A stretch of DNA of 12,405 nucleotides, taken from an uncultured Pseudomonadota bacterium (lineage in GTDB: Bacteria > Pseudomonadota > Gammaproteobacteria > Burkholderiales > Casimicrobiaceae). Position numbers and translations under genes: made by a program. The notes under the pieces were generated by a model that had not been told where the DNA came from, searched no databases, and was given only the letters and a program-made list of their open reading frames with translations. The DNA lies in NCBI GenBank assembly GCA_937958295.1, contig CALFEY010000150.1, positions 1 to 12,405 on the forward strand. Direction: 5' to 3'. Position 1 is the first letter of the stretch, and each line of letters opens with the position of its first letter. Shown piece by piece: positions 1 through 5,590 of the stretch.

Positions 1-390
1 CGCCACGCGCGCATTCCATTTCGTGACGGGTGCGAACATCGCGAACTGGTCGAGCGACTGATACTCGTTGACGTGCATCGCATTGGTCGCGTTTGCGCCG
101 GTGAGGGCCACGACGGGCGATTGCGCCCAGTACGCATCGGCCAGTGCCGCGGCCACGTTGGCCGCGCCCGGACCCGCCTGGCCGTAGGCCACCGCCGGCG
201 CGTTGCGCGCGCGCGCGAAGCCGTCGGCCATGTAGACGGCACTCGGCTCGCTGCGGGCCACGAGCATGCGGATGCCTTCGTCGCGCAGGGCGATCCATAG
301 CGGCTGGTCGCCGCCGGTGAGCATGAAGAAGTCGTTCACGCCGGAGGACTTGAGCGTGCGCGCGATTTCGCGTGCGATGGTGTTGTTCAT
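1..390 (-). CDS. Thiamine-diphosphate-dependent enzyme, acetolactate synthase-like, N-terminal part (truncated by window edge)
   Basis: The minus strand is open from position 390 to the window edge and gives the first 130 residues of a ThDP enzyme; the rest lies outside. The piece matches the N-terminal pyrimidine-binding domain of the acetolactate synthase/benzoylformate decarboxylase superfamily. It starts NTIAREIARTLKSSGV. Residues 46-57 read RSEPSAVYMADG, in which E48 is placed as the conserved catalytic glutamate that activates the cofactor. GQAGPGAANVAAALADAYWA and SPVVALTG follow, then a YQSLDQFAMFAPVTKW segment like the usual VDQ...F.PVTKW. The family decarboxylates 2-keto acids or transfers the resulting carbanion; the substrate cannot be told from this domain. 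ATG 390 is chosen from the alignment. An in-frame ATG eight codons upstream (414) is possible, and neither has a clear ribosome binding site. The gene diverges from the two-repeat protein at 413. Confidence 0.85.
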   Translation of the reverse strand, partial: MNNTIAREIARTLKSSGVNDFFMLTGGDQPLWIALRDEGIRMLVARSEPSAVYMADGFARARNAPAVAYGQAGPGAANVAAALADAYWAQSPVVALTGANATNAMHVNEYQSLDQFAMFAPVTKWNARVA

Positions 391-412
391 TGGTTTAGCA
401 TTCTGTGACGAC

Positions 413-1285
413 ATGACGGAAGGACTGCACCGCGAGATGGAAACGATGCACGGCACGGACGCGCAGCAGATGCTGCGCGCGATCGATTCGATGAATCATG
501 TGACGGCCGCCGATCGCGGCCGCGTGGTGGTGGCGAGCTCGCACGGCGGCCTGTACTGCGCCTACAAGGCCCTCGCCGTGGGCGCGCGGGGCGTGGTGCT
601 CTCCGACGCCGGCGTGGGCCGCGAGGAAGCGGGCATTGCCTCGCTCCCGTGGTGTGACGCTGTGGGCATGCCGGCCGCCACGATCGCGCACACGAGCGCG
701 CGCATCGGCGACGTGGCCGATCTCCTGCGGCGCGGCATCGTGAGCCACGTCAACGCCTCCGCGCGTGCCCTGGGCGTGGTACCCGGCACGAGCTGCGCCC
801 GTGCCTGGCAGGCGATGACGGCCGCGGCGATCCCGGTGCGACCGGCGGCGCCGGTGGTGGAGCATCGGCACGAGGTGCCGCTTGGCCACGGCGTATCCGC
901 CGTGTGCATCGACTCGGCTTCCCTCATCCAGGCGGGCGACGGCGGACGCATCGTGGTCACGGGCTCGCACGGCGGTCTCATCGGCGGCGATCCCGCCAAG
1001 GCGCTCAACGTGCCGGCGTTCTTTGCGGCGTTCAACGACGCCGGGGTGGGCATCGACGCGGCGGGTCTCGGCCGTCTCGCCCCGCTGGCGGCCCGCGGCA
1101 TCGCTGCGGTTGCGGTCGCGCACACGAGCGCGCGCATCGGCGACGGCCTGTCGACGCTGCGCGATGGCGTGATCAGCCATGCCAACGCTCCCGCGCGGGC
1201 GCTGGGCGCAGTGCCCGGCATCCGCCTCGATGAGGCCCTCGCCCACGTAGCGGCGGCATCAGCGCAGCGTTCGGGGCAGCCATAG
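413..1285 (+). CDS. Protein of unknown function made of two homologous repeats
   Basis: I do not recognise this family. The 290-residue product has no signal peptide and no membrane segment, so it is probably cytoplasmic. It is an internal duplication. Half A (about residues 23-125) and half B (about 166-269) share, in order: IDS; GR[VI]VV; SHGG (S43-G46 and S185-G188); DAGVG (D65 and D209); AHTSARIGD (H93 and H237); then SHxNxxARALGxVPG. The fixed His, Asp, Ser and Arg residues suggest two copies of one binding or catalytic unit, but no reaction can be named. The antisense frame is Arg/His-rich, which supports this strand. Start: ATG 413 begins just past the divergent ThDP gene. ATG 437 is also possible, with GGAAGGA 12 bases upstream. 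An upstream ORF extension to 266 would run inside the ThDP gene and is disfavoured. The 3' end overlaps the convergent DctM gene by 27 bases. Confidence 0.8.
   Translation: MTEGLHREMETMHGTDAQQMLRAIDSMNHVTAADRGRVVVASSHGGLYCAYKALAVGARGVVLSDAGVGREEAGIASLPWCDAVGMPAATIAHTSARIGDVADLLRRGIVSHVNASARALGVVPGTSCARAWQAMTAAAIPVRPAAPVVEHRHEVPLGHGVSAVCIDSASLIQAGDGGRIVVTGSHGGLIGGDPAKALNVPAFFAAFNDAGVGIDAAGLGRLAPLAARGIAAVAVAHTSARIGDGLSTLRDGVISHANAPARALGAVPGIRLDEALAHVAAASAQRSGQP
684..1145 (+). repeat. 30-bp identical direct repeat marking the internal duplication
   Basis: Positions 684-713 and 1116-1145 are identical over 30 bases and lie 432 bases (144 codons) apart in the same frame. They encode the AHTSARIGD motif in both halves of the two-repeat protein. 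The flanking DNA has diverged while the protein motifs are kept, so this looks like an old gene-internal duplication under selection rather than a mobile or recent repeat. Confidence 0.85.
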
Positions 1286-2575
1286 GGCGAGGTCGGGCAG
1301 CACGTACAGCAGCAGGAGAAAGGCGAGCATCACGATGGCGAAGGGCAATGACCCTCGGATGATGGTGGGCAGCGAGGCGCGCCCTCCCGCCACGGAGTGG
1401 ATGGCGAAGAGGTTGAGGCCCATCGGCGGCGTGAGCGCGCCGAGCTCGATGAACACCACGAGCACCACGCCGAACCACACCGGATCGAAGCCCATGGCGA
1501 GGACCGTGGGAAACAGCACCGGGACGGTGATCAGCATCATCGACACGCCCTCGATGAACATGCCGAGCACGAGATACACCAGCGTGACGAGAAGGAAGAA
1601 CTGCCAGGGCGCGAGTGCCGCTTCGGCCACGGCCTGGCTCACGCCGCGGGCGATGCCGGCATCCACGATGCCGAAGGCGAGGAGCGCCCCGGTCACGATG
1701 ATGTAGTAGACCACCGCGGTGGTCGTGACGGTGCGGGCGAAGCACTGCTTGAGGCGCGTCCAATCGAGCTCGCGATAGCCGAGGCCTACGGCGAGCGCAA
1801 CGAGTGCCCCGAAGGCGCCGGCCTCGGTGGGCGTGACGAGGCCGAAGTAGAGGCTACCGATGGTGGCGCCGATGAGCACGAAGAGCGTCGCACAATCGAG
1901 GAGCGCGCGCACGGTCTCGCGCGCCGTGGGTCCGCGGGTGTCGCGCTCCGGGGCGAGCCGCGGATTGCGCCACACGCTCCACGCGATCCACAGCATGAAC
2001 ATGAGCGAGAGGACGATGCCGGGAATCACTCCCGCCATGAAGAGGTCCACGATCGATGCCTGCACCGTGACGGCGTAGATGATCATGGGGATGCTCGGCG
2101 GGATCAGGATACCGAGCGTGCCGCCCGCCGCCAGCGAGCCGGTGGTGAGGCTCATGGCGTAGCGCCGCCGCTCGAGCTCGGGCAGGGCCACCTGGCCCAT
2201 GGTGAGCGCGGTGGCCACCGACGATCCGGAAATCGCCGAGAAGAGCGCGCAGCCCACGATGTTGGCGTGGGCGAGGCCGCCCGGCACCTGTCCCAGTAGC
2301 GTGGCAAGCCCGCGGTAGAAGCGCCGCGACACCCCGGTGTTGAGGATGATCTCGCCCATCAGGATGAACATCGGGATCGCCACCAGCGTGAACGAGTTGC
2401 CGGTGTTCCAGACGATGTCGCCGATGGTGGGCAGGAGGTCGGTGCCATGGCGCAGGCCAATGCCCGCCACCGCCGCCACGCCGAGGGCGATGGCGATGGG
2501 ACAGCCCACCGCCATCAGCACTCCCACCAATCCGAGGTAGAGGGCCAGCATCGCCGGCCAGGGCAAGCTCGTCAT
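1259..2575 (-). CDS. dctM: TRAP transporter large permease (DctM family)
   Basis: This 438-residue, strongly hydrophobic protein has the length and multi-helix pattern (about a dozen membrane spans) of DctM, the ion-coupled channel subunit of TRAP transporters in the inner membrane. Family landmarks are IPMFILMGEIILNTGVSRRFY (about residues 67-87), then GSSVATALTMGQVALPEL and GGTLGILIPPSIPMIIYA. A late PPMGLNLFAI segment is also typical. It takes substrate from the periplasmic DctP receptor and moves it with a sodium or proton gradient. The start codon overlaps the stop of dctQ in an ATGA arrangement (2575-2572), the usual sign of translational coupling; no separate strong ribosome binding site is seen. 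It is the last gene of the ethD-dctP-dctQ-dctM run. Its 3' end overlaps the tail of the convergent two-repeat gene. The substrate is unknown. Confidence 0.95.
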   Translation of the reverse strand: MTSLPWPAMLALYLGLVGVLMAVGCPIAIALGVAAVAGIGLRHGTDLLPTIGDIVWNTGNSFTLVAIPMFILMGEIILNTGVSRRFYRGLATLLGQVPGGLAHANIVGCALFSAISGSSVATALTMGQVALPELERRRYAMSLTTGSLAAGGTLGILIPPSIPMIIYAVTVQASIVDLFMAGVIPGIVLSLMFMLWIAWSVWRNPRLAPERDTRGPTARETVRALLDCATLFVLIGATIGSLYFGLVTPTEAGAFGALVALAVGLGYRELDWTRLKQCFARTVTTTAVVYYIIVTGALLAFGIVDAGIARGVSQAVAEAALAPWQFFLLVTLVYLVLGMFIEGVSMMLITVPVLFPTVLAMGFDPVWFGVVLVVFIELGALTPPMGLNLFAIHSVAGGRASLPTIIRGSLPFAIVMLAFLLLLYVLPDLALWLPRTLR

Positions 2576-3051
2576 CGCGGCTTGCGCGCAGCCTGCACGA
2601 GCGCCACCGCGGACACCAGCGCCAGCAGCAGCACCGCCGCCACGACCAGCCCTTGCGGCCAGGCGATCAGCGTCTTGCTCACCTGAATGGAGCGCGACTG
2701 GAAGCGCACGCTGGCCGCGAGCGTCAGGGCCAGCGCGTAGAGCAGCACGAGGTTGAGCGCGAGCGTGGCGAGTGCGGCGAACAGGCGCGGCCCGCGGCGG
2801 GCCACGAAGCTGCTCCAGCGACCTGGGATGTCGATGCGGATGAGCGCGTCATGGCGCACCGCGTGCACCATGCCGAGGTACACCATCACGGCGAAGCCGT
2901 AGGCGGCGTACTCGTCGGCCACGAGCGTGGAAGTGCCGAAGACGTAGCGGCACACGACCTCGACGTTGACGAGCACGGCAATGGCGGCCACCAGCAAGGC
3001 GGCGCTCGCAAGCGACAGGCGTGCCACTGCGTCCGCAAGGCGGTTCAGCAT
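2572..3051 (-). CDS. dctQ: TRAP transporter small permease (DctQ family)
   Basis: This 159-residue protein has four predicted membrane helices and DctQ hallmarks: a VNVEVVCRYVFGTS segment after helix 1, ADEYAAYGFAVMVYLG in helix 2, and MVHAVRHDALIRIDI just after it. DctQ partners with the large permease in the inner membrane. I place the start at ATG 3051, which gives the usual short N-terminus MLNRLADAVARL and has GAGG about eight bases upstream. A longer reading from ATG 3093 would start inside a strong hairpin loop and add 14 atypical residues without a ribosome binding site. The gene lies 70 bases after dctP and overlaps dctM by four bases, so it is probably co-transcribed with both. Confidence 0.92.
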   Translation of the reverse strand: MLNRLADAVARLSLASAALLVAAIAVLVNVEVVCRYVFGTSTLVADEYAAYGFAVMVYLGMVHAVRHDALIRIDIPGRWSSFVARRGPRLFAALATLALNLVLLYALALTLAASVRFQSRSIQVSKTLIAWPQGLVVAAVLLLALVSAVALVQAARKPR

Positions 3052-3074
3052 GACGAGGACCTCGAGCAAGCCCG

Positions 3075-3104
3075 GGCCGCCGCGCGGGAGCATACGCGGC
3101 GGCC
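3075..3104 (-). promoter_or_regulatory. Perfect 10-bp-stem GC hairpin between dctP and dctQ
   Basis: Positions 3075-3084 and 3095-3104 are exact inverted complements (GGCCGCCGCG and CGCGGCGGCC) around a 10-base loop. It sits in the 70-base gap after the dctP stop and before the dctQ start, with no T-run following on the transcribed strand. Stable hairpins just after a receptor gene often protect the upstream mRNA or partly stop transcription, so that receptor is made in excess over permease. That role is inferred here. Confidence 0.6.
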
Positions 3105-3121
3105 GCGGGAGGAGCGCGACC

Positions 3122-4111
3122 TTACTTGCAGGCGGCCTGCGCCTTGGCGAGGAGGTCGGCCGCGACGGGGCCGTTCTTGTCGGCCCACTTCTTCCACATG
3201 GGCTGCAGCTGGGCCTTCATCGCCGAGACTTCGGCGGCGGTAGGCGTGGTGAACACCACCCCGTTGGCTTGCATGTTCTTGATGGCCGCCTGGTCGGCTT
3301 CCTGCGAGGCCTTGAAGTACTTGGGCGCCCACTCGGCCGACTTGTCCTTCACGATCTTCTGCAGGTCGGGCGGAAGCTTCTTCAGCGCCTCCGCATTCAC
3401 CAGCGTGACCTGGTGGGCCATGGTGAAGTTGAGCACGAGGCCGTACTTCACGATGTCGTAGGCCTTCCAGTCGTTGGCGGACAGCGCCGATGTGATGGCC
3501 CCGTCGACCACCTTGCGCTGGAGCGCGGGCACCACCTCGGCCGGATCGAGCGACGTGGGCGAGGCGCCCATGTCGCGCAGCATGTCCACCTGCAGCGGAT
3601 TCCAGGTGCGGATCTTCTTGCCCTTGAGATCGGCGATCTTGTCGACCTTGGCGGTGGTCCAGATGTTCTGGCCCGGGATCGGCCAGTTCATGATCACGCG
3701 CACGCCGAACTTCTTCGACAGCACGTCGTCGGGGATGTCGCCGATCGACTTGGTCGCGGCCTCGAAGCCGGCGTAGTTGGTGCACAGGAAGGGCAGGGAG
3801 AACACGTCGATCTCCGGCGCGTCGCCAGCGGCGAGGCCCGCGCCCACCTGGCCCATCTGGATCTGGTTGGTGGCCACCGCCTTGATCACGTCACCCGCCT
3901 TGTAGGGCAGCTCGCCCGCGCCGTAGTGCGTGATCTCGAGGCGGCCGCCGGTGGCCTTGGTGATGTCCTCGGCGAACGCCTTGTTCATCTTGGCGTGGAA
4001 ATCGGTGGGCGCGACGTACGTGAAGAAGCGCCAGTTGTGCTCGGCGGCGAGCGACGGGCCGGCGGCGGCGAGGCCGAGCGCGAGAACGAGGGCAAGACGG
4101 GTCGGGCGCAT
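3122..4111 (-). CDS. dctP: TRAP transporter periplasmic substrate-binding protein (DctP family)
   Basis: This 329-residue protein is the high-affinity extracytoplasmic receptor of the TRAP system. Residues 1-23 form a signal peptide (MRPTR then a Leu/Ala core ending near SLAA). The mature protein begins HNWRFFTYVAP. It then shows the family pattern: FAEDITKATGGRLEI, YGAGEL, GDVIKAV, a PFL segment, and DLKGKKIRTW. In the last of these R168 aligns with the arginine that in characterised DctP proteins clamps the substrate carboxylate. SLDPAEVVPALQRKVVDGA follows. This argues for an organic acid as ligand, but which one is not shown. The start at 4111 is well set: AAGGAG (4122-4117) lies five bases upstream, directly after the stop codon of the EthD-like gene. 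The same open frame runs further upstream, but that part overlaps the EthD-like gene and is not used. Confidence 0.95.
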   Translation of the reverse strand: MRPTRLALVLALGLAAAGPSLAAEHNWRFFTYVAPTDFHAKMNKAFAEDITKATGGRLEITHYGAGELPYKAGDVIKAVATNQIQMGQVGAGLAAGDAPEIDVFSLPFLCTNYAGFEAATKSIGDIPDDVLSKKFGVRVIMNWPIPGQNIWTTAKVDKIADLKGKKIRTWNPLQVDMLRDMGASPTSLDPAEVVPALQRKVVDGAITSALSANDWKAYDIVKYGLVLNFTMAHQVTLVNAEALKKLPPDLQKIVKDKSAEWAPKYFKASQEADQAAIKNMQANGVVFTTPTAAEVSAMKAQLQPMWKKWADKNGPVAADLLAKAQAACK

Positions 4112-4122
4112 GAAGGCTCCTT

Positions 4123-4458
4123 CTAGAAGAGAGTTTCGGTATTGACGGCGAGGTGGCGGATCTCGCCGTTGGCCAGCGGCGGGAAGTTGAGGAAGTCGGC
4201 GCGGGAGCGCTGGCGGGTGGCAGAGGCAAGCGCGTGGTCGAGCGCTTCCGCGCTGTCGAACACGAGCTCCGCCACCAGGAAGGGGGTGTCCTTGTTCACG
4301 GCCACCGGGTCGTTCCACGCGATCGCGTGGTGGAGACGGCAGGCGCGGATGCCGGGGTACTCGCGCAGGATCTGCGCGTGCTTGTCGCGGTAGTGCGCGA
4401 GGAACGCGTCGCGATCGGCGGGGGTGCCCGTATAGCGAATGAAGTACGAGACGGCCAA
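4123..4458 (-). CDS. EthD-like small protein, first gene of the TRAP operon
   Basis: This protein of 111 residues has the EthD family pattern: AVSYFIRYTG at the start, FLAHYRDKHAQIL (residues about 19-31), then PGIRACRLHHAI and a C-terminal strand with FLVAELVFDSAEALDHAL. EthD-type proteins are small dimeric ferredoxin-like alpha/beta barrels often found with oxidative or aromatic catabolism; most have no proven reaction. I choose a TTG start at 4458. AAAGGA lies six bases upstream (4470-4465) and the product then begins exactly where the family does. The in-frame ATG at 4491 lacks a ribosome binding site and adds an atypical tail. Eleven bases separate the stop from dctP, so the two are almost surely one transcript. 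Its position at the head of a transporter operon suggests it acts on the imported compound or its product (inference). Confidence 0.82.
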   Translation of the reverse strand: MAVSYFIRYTGTPADRDAFLAHYRDKHAQILREYPGIRACRLHHAIAWNDPVAVNKDTPFLVAELVFDSAEALDHALASATRQRSRADFLNFPPLANGEIRHLAVNTETLF

Positions 4459-4519
4459 GCGGAGTCCTTTCGTGGGGCCGGGCAGCCGCATGACAGGCCG
4501 CGCGGGATCTACAGGGGCG

Positions 4520-4548
4520 AGTATGAAACCGTTGCTTCGATTACTCAA
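4520..4548 (-). promoter_or_regulatory. Candidate promoter of the ethD-dctPQM operon
   Basis: On the minus strand TTGAGT (4548-4543) and CATACT (4525-4520) lie 17 bases apart, each matching four of six sigma-70 consensus bases. Transcription would start near 4513, leaving about 55 bases of leader before the TTG start. The modest match would suit an activated promoter. Confidence 0.4.
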
Positions 4549-4560
4549 CGATGATAAATA
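4532..4560 (+). promoter_or_regulatory. Candidate promoter of the LysR-type gene
   Basis: TTGCTT (4532-4537) and TAAATA (4555-4560) are 17 bases apart, and TG one base before the -10 box makes an extended -10. Start of transcription would fall near 4567, about 20 bases before the ATG. It overlaps the opposing operon promoter, which is usual for LysR-type divergent pairs. Confidence 0.35.
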
Positions 4561-4575
4561 TTGATTGATCGATCA
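4551..4575. promoter_or_regulatory. Candidate LysR operator region in the divergent gap
   Basis: This AT-rich stretch stands out from the GC-rich surroundings. It holds an imperfect dyad centred on AATATT (ATAAATATTGAT, 4554-4565), a T-N11-A spacing (T4552, A4564) and the perfect 10-base palindrome TGATCGATCA (4566-4575). The palindrome lies about 55-60 bases upstream of the inferred operon start, where LysR recognition sites are usually found. Confidence 0.35.
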
Positions 4576-4588
4576 CCTGGAGCAATCG

Positions 4589-5566
4589 ATGTCCATGGCT
4601 CGGACCCGCGTCACCGCCCCGGCGCTGCGCGCCGCGGGCAGCCTCAAGCTCACGCATCTGCGCGTGATCGCCACCATCGGCCACCATCGCAACGCGCACC
4701 GCGCGGGCGCCGAGCTCGGCCTATCGCAGCCGGCGATCAGCAAGATCGTGCGGGAGGCGGAGGCGGTGGTGGGCGCGGCGCTGTTCGAGCGCGGGCGTCA
4801 GGGCATGCATCCCAATCGACTCGGCGAAGCGCTGCTCGCACGGGCCGTGGGGCTGCTCAACGACCTCGATAGCGCGCAGGCGGAAGTGGAGGCGATGATC
4901 GGCGGCACGGCGGGTCACCTGCGCCTGGGCGTCATTCCCTTCGTCACGCCCGCGCTCATCAGCGGCACGCTGCGCGAGTTGTCGCGGGCGGGGGTGGACC
5001 TGTCGCTGTCCATCCATGAGGACACCACCGGCGAGCTCGTGGGACGCCTCCTGCGGCGCGAGCTCGACTGCCTCATCGCGCGCTTCTCCACTGAGCGCGA
5101 GGCGGAGCTCGAGCAGCGGCTGCTCTACCACCAGAAGTTCAGCGCCGTGGTGGCCTCCACGCATCCGGTCCTGGGTGGACGGCGCCGCGTGCGCCTGCGC
5201 GACACGCTGTCGTTCGGCTGGATCGTCCCGCCGCCGCGCACCGCCGCACGCCAGCTCGTGTCCGCGCTGTTCGTGCAGTCGGGGCTCCCGCCGCCGCCGA
5301 TCCGCATCGAGACGTCATCCATGGAGGTGATCAAGGCCGCGCTTGCCGACAGCGACATGGTTGCCATCCTCCCCACCGATATCGCGCACCACTACGCCCG
5401 GCTCGAGCGGTTGCGGGTGCTGCCGTTTCGCACCGACACCGTCCCCGCGCCGCTCACGCTGATCACGCGGCGCGCGGATGTCGTGCTGCCGGCGGTGGCG
5501 CGCTTCCGGGACACGCTGATGGCCGTCGCGGCGCGGCGGCCCGAGGCACGTCGCGCTCCGCGCTAG
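4589..5566 (+). CDS. LysR-type transcriptional regulator
   Basis: This 325-residue protein has the standard LysR layout. The N-terminal winged helix-turn-helix covers about residues 19-80. LKLTHLRVIATIGHHRNAHRAGAELGLSQPAISK is followed by a LFERGRQGMHPNRLGEALL wing; the SQPAISK recognition helix is the strongest mark. From about residue 105 a periplasmic-binding-protein-like effector domain follows (GHLRLGVIPFVTPALI, then HPVL and PTDIA segments). The start ATG 4589 has GGAG (4579-4582) six bases upstream; an ATG two codons later is also possible. It is divergent from ethD-dctPQM across 130 bases and so is the likely activator of that operon, responding to the transported compound or a product (inference). 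The 3' end is only six bases from the convergent malonyl-CoA decarboxylase gene. Confidence 0.95.
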   Translation: MSMARTRVTAPALRAAGSLKLTHLRVIATIGHHRNAHRAGAELGLSQPAISKIVREAEAVVGAALFERGRQGMHPNRLGEALLARAVGLLNDLDSAQAEVEAMIGGTAGHLRLGVIPFVTPALISGTLRELSRAGVDLSLSIHEDTTGELVGRLLRRELDCLIARFSTEREAELEQRLLYHQKFSAVVASTHPVLGGRRRVRLRDTLSFGWIVPPPRTAARQLVSALFVQSGLPPPPIRIETSSMEVIKAALADSDMVAILPTDIAHHYARLERLRVLPFRTDTVPAPLTLITRRADVVLPAVARFRDTLMAVAARRPEARRAPR

Positions 5567-5590
5567 CGCTGCTCACGGCCGCGGGAGCGC
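5553..5590. terminator. Inverted repeat across the convergent lysR/decarboxylase junction
   Basis: GCGCTCC (5553-5559) and GGAGCGC (5584-5590) can pair around an inner 10-base palindrome GCGCTAGCGC (5560-5569) that spans the LysR stop codon. It lies exactly where two genes meet tail to tail and could end transcription both ways. There is no T-run on either side, so a conventional intrinsic terminator is not shown. Confidence 0.25.

Noticed and set aside
395..1246. Long open frame antisense to the two-repeat gene
   Set aside because: Its product is rich in Arg, His and Asp/Glu with no hydrophobic core. The plus-strand product has internal homology and ordinary protein composition, so this is a GC-driven shadow.
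1397..2299. 300-residue open frame antisense to dctM
   Set aside because: The product is nearly all charged residues and histidine, and the opposite strand carries a clear DctM.
3052..3093. Longer dctQ start at ATG 3093
   Set aside because: It lies in the loop of the 10-base hairpin, has no ribosome binding site and adds an atypical 14-residue tail.
2966..4126. 386-residue open frame antisense to dctQ and dctP
   Set aside because: It runs through two well-supported transporter genes on the other strand and shows no domain.
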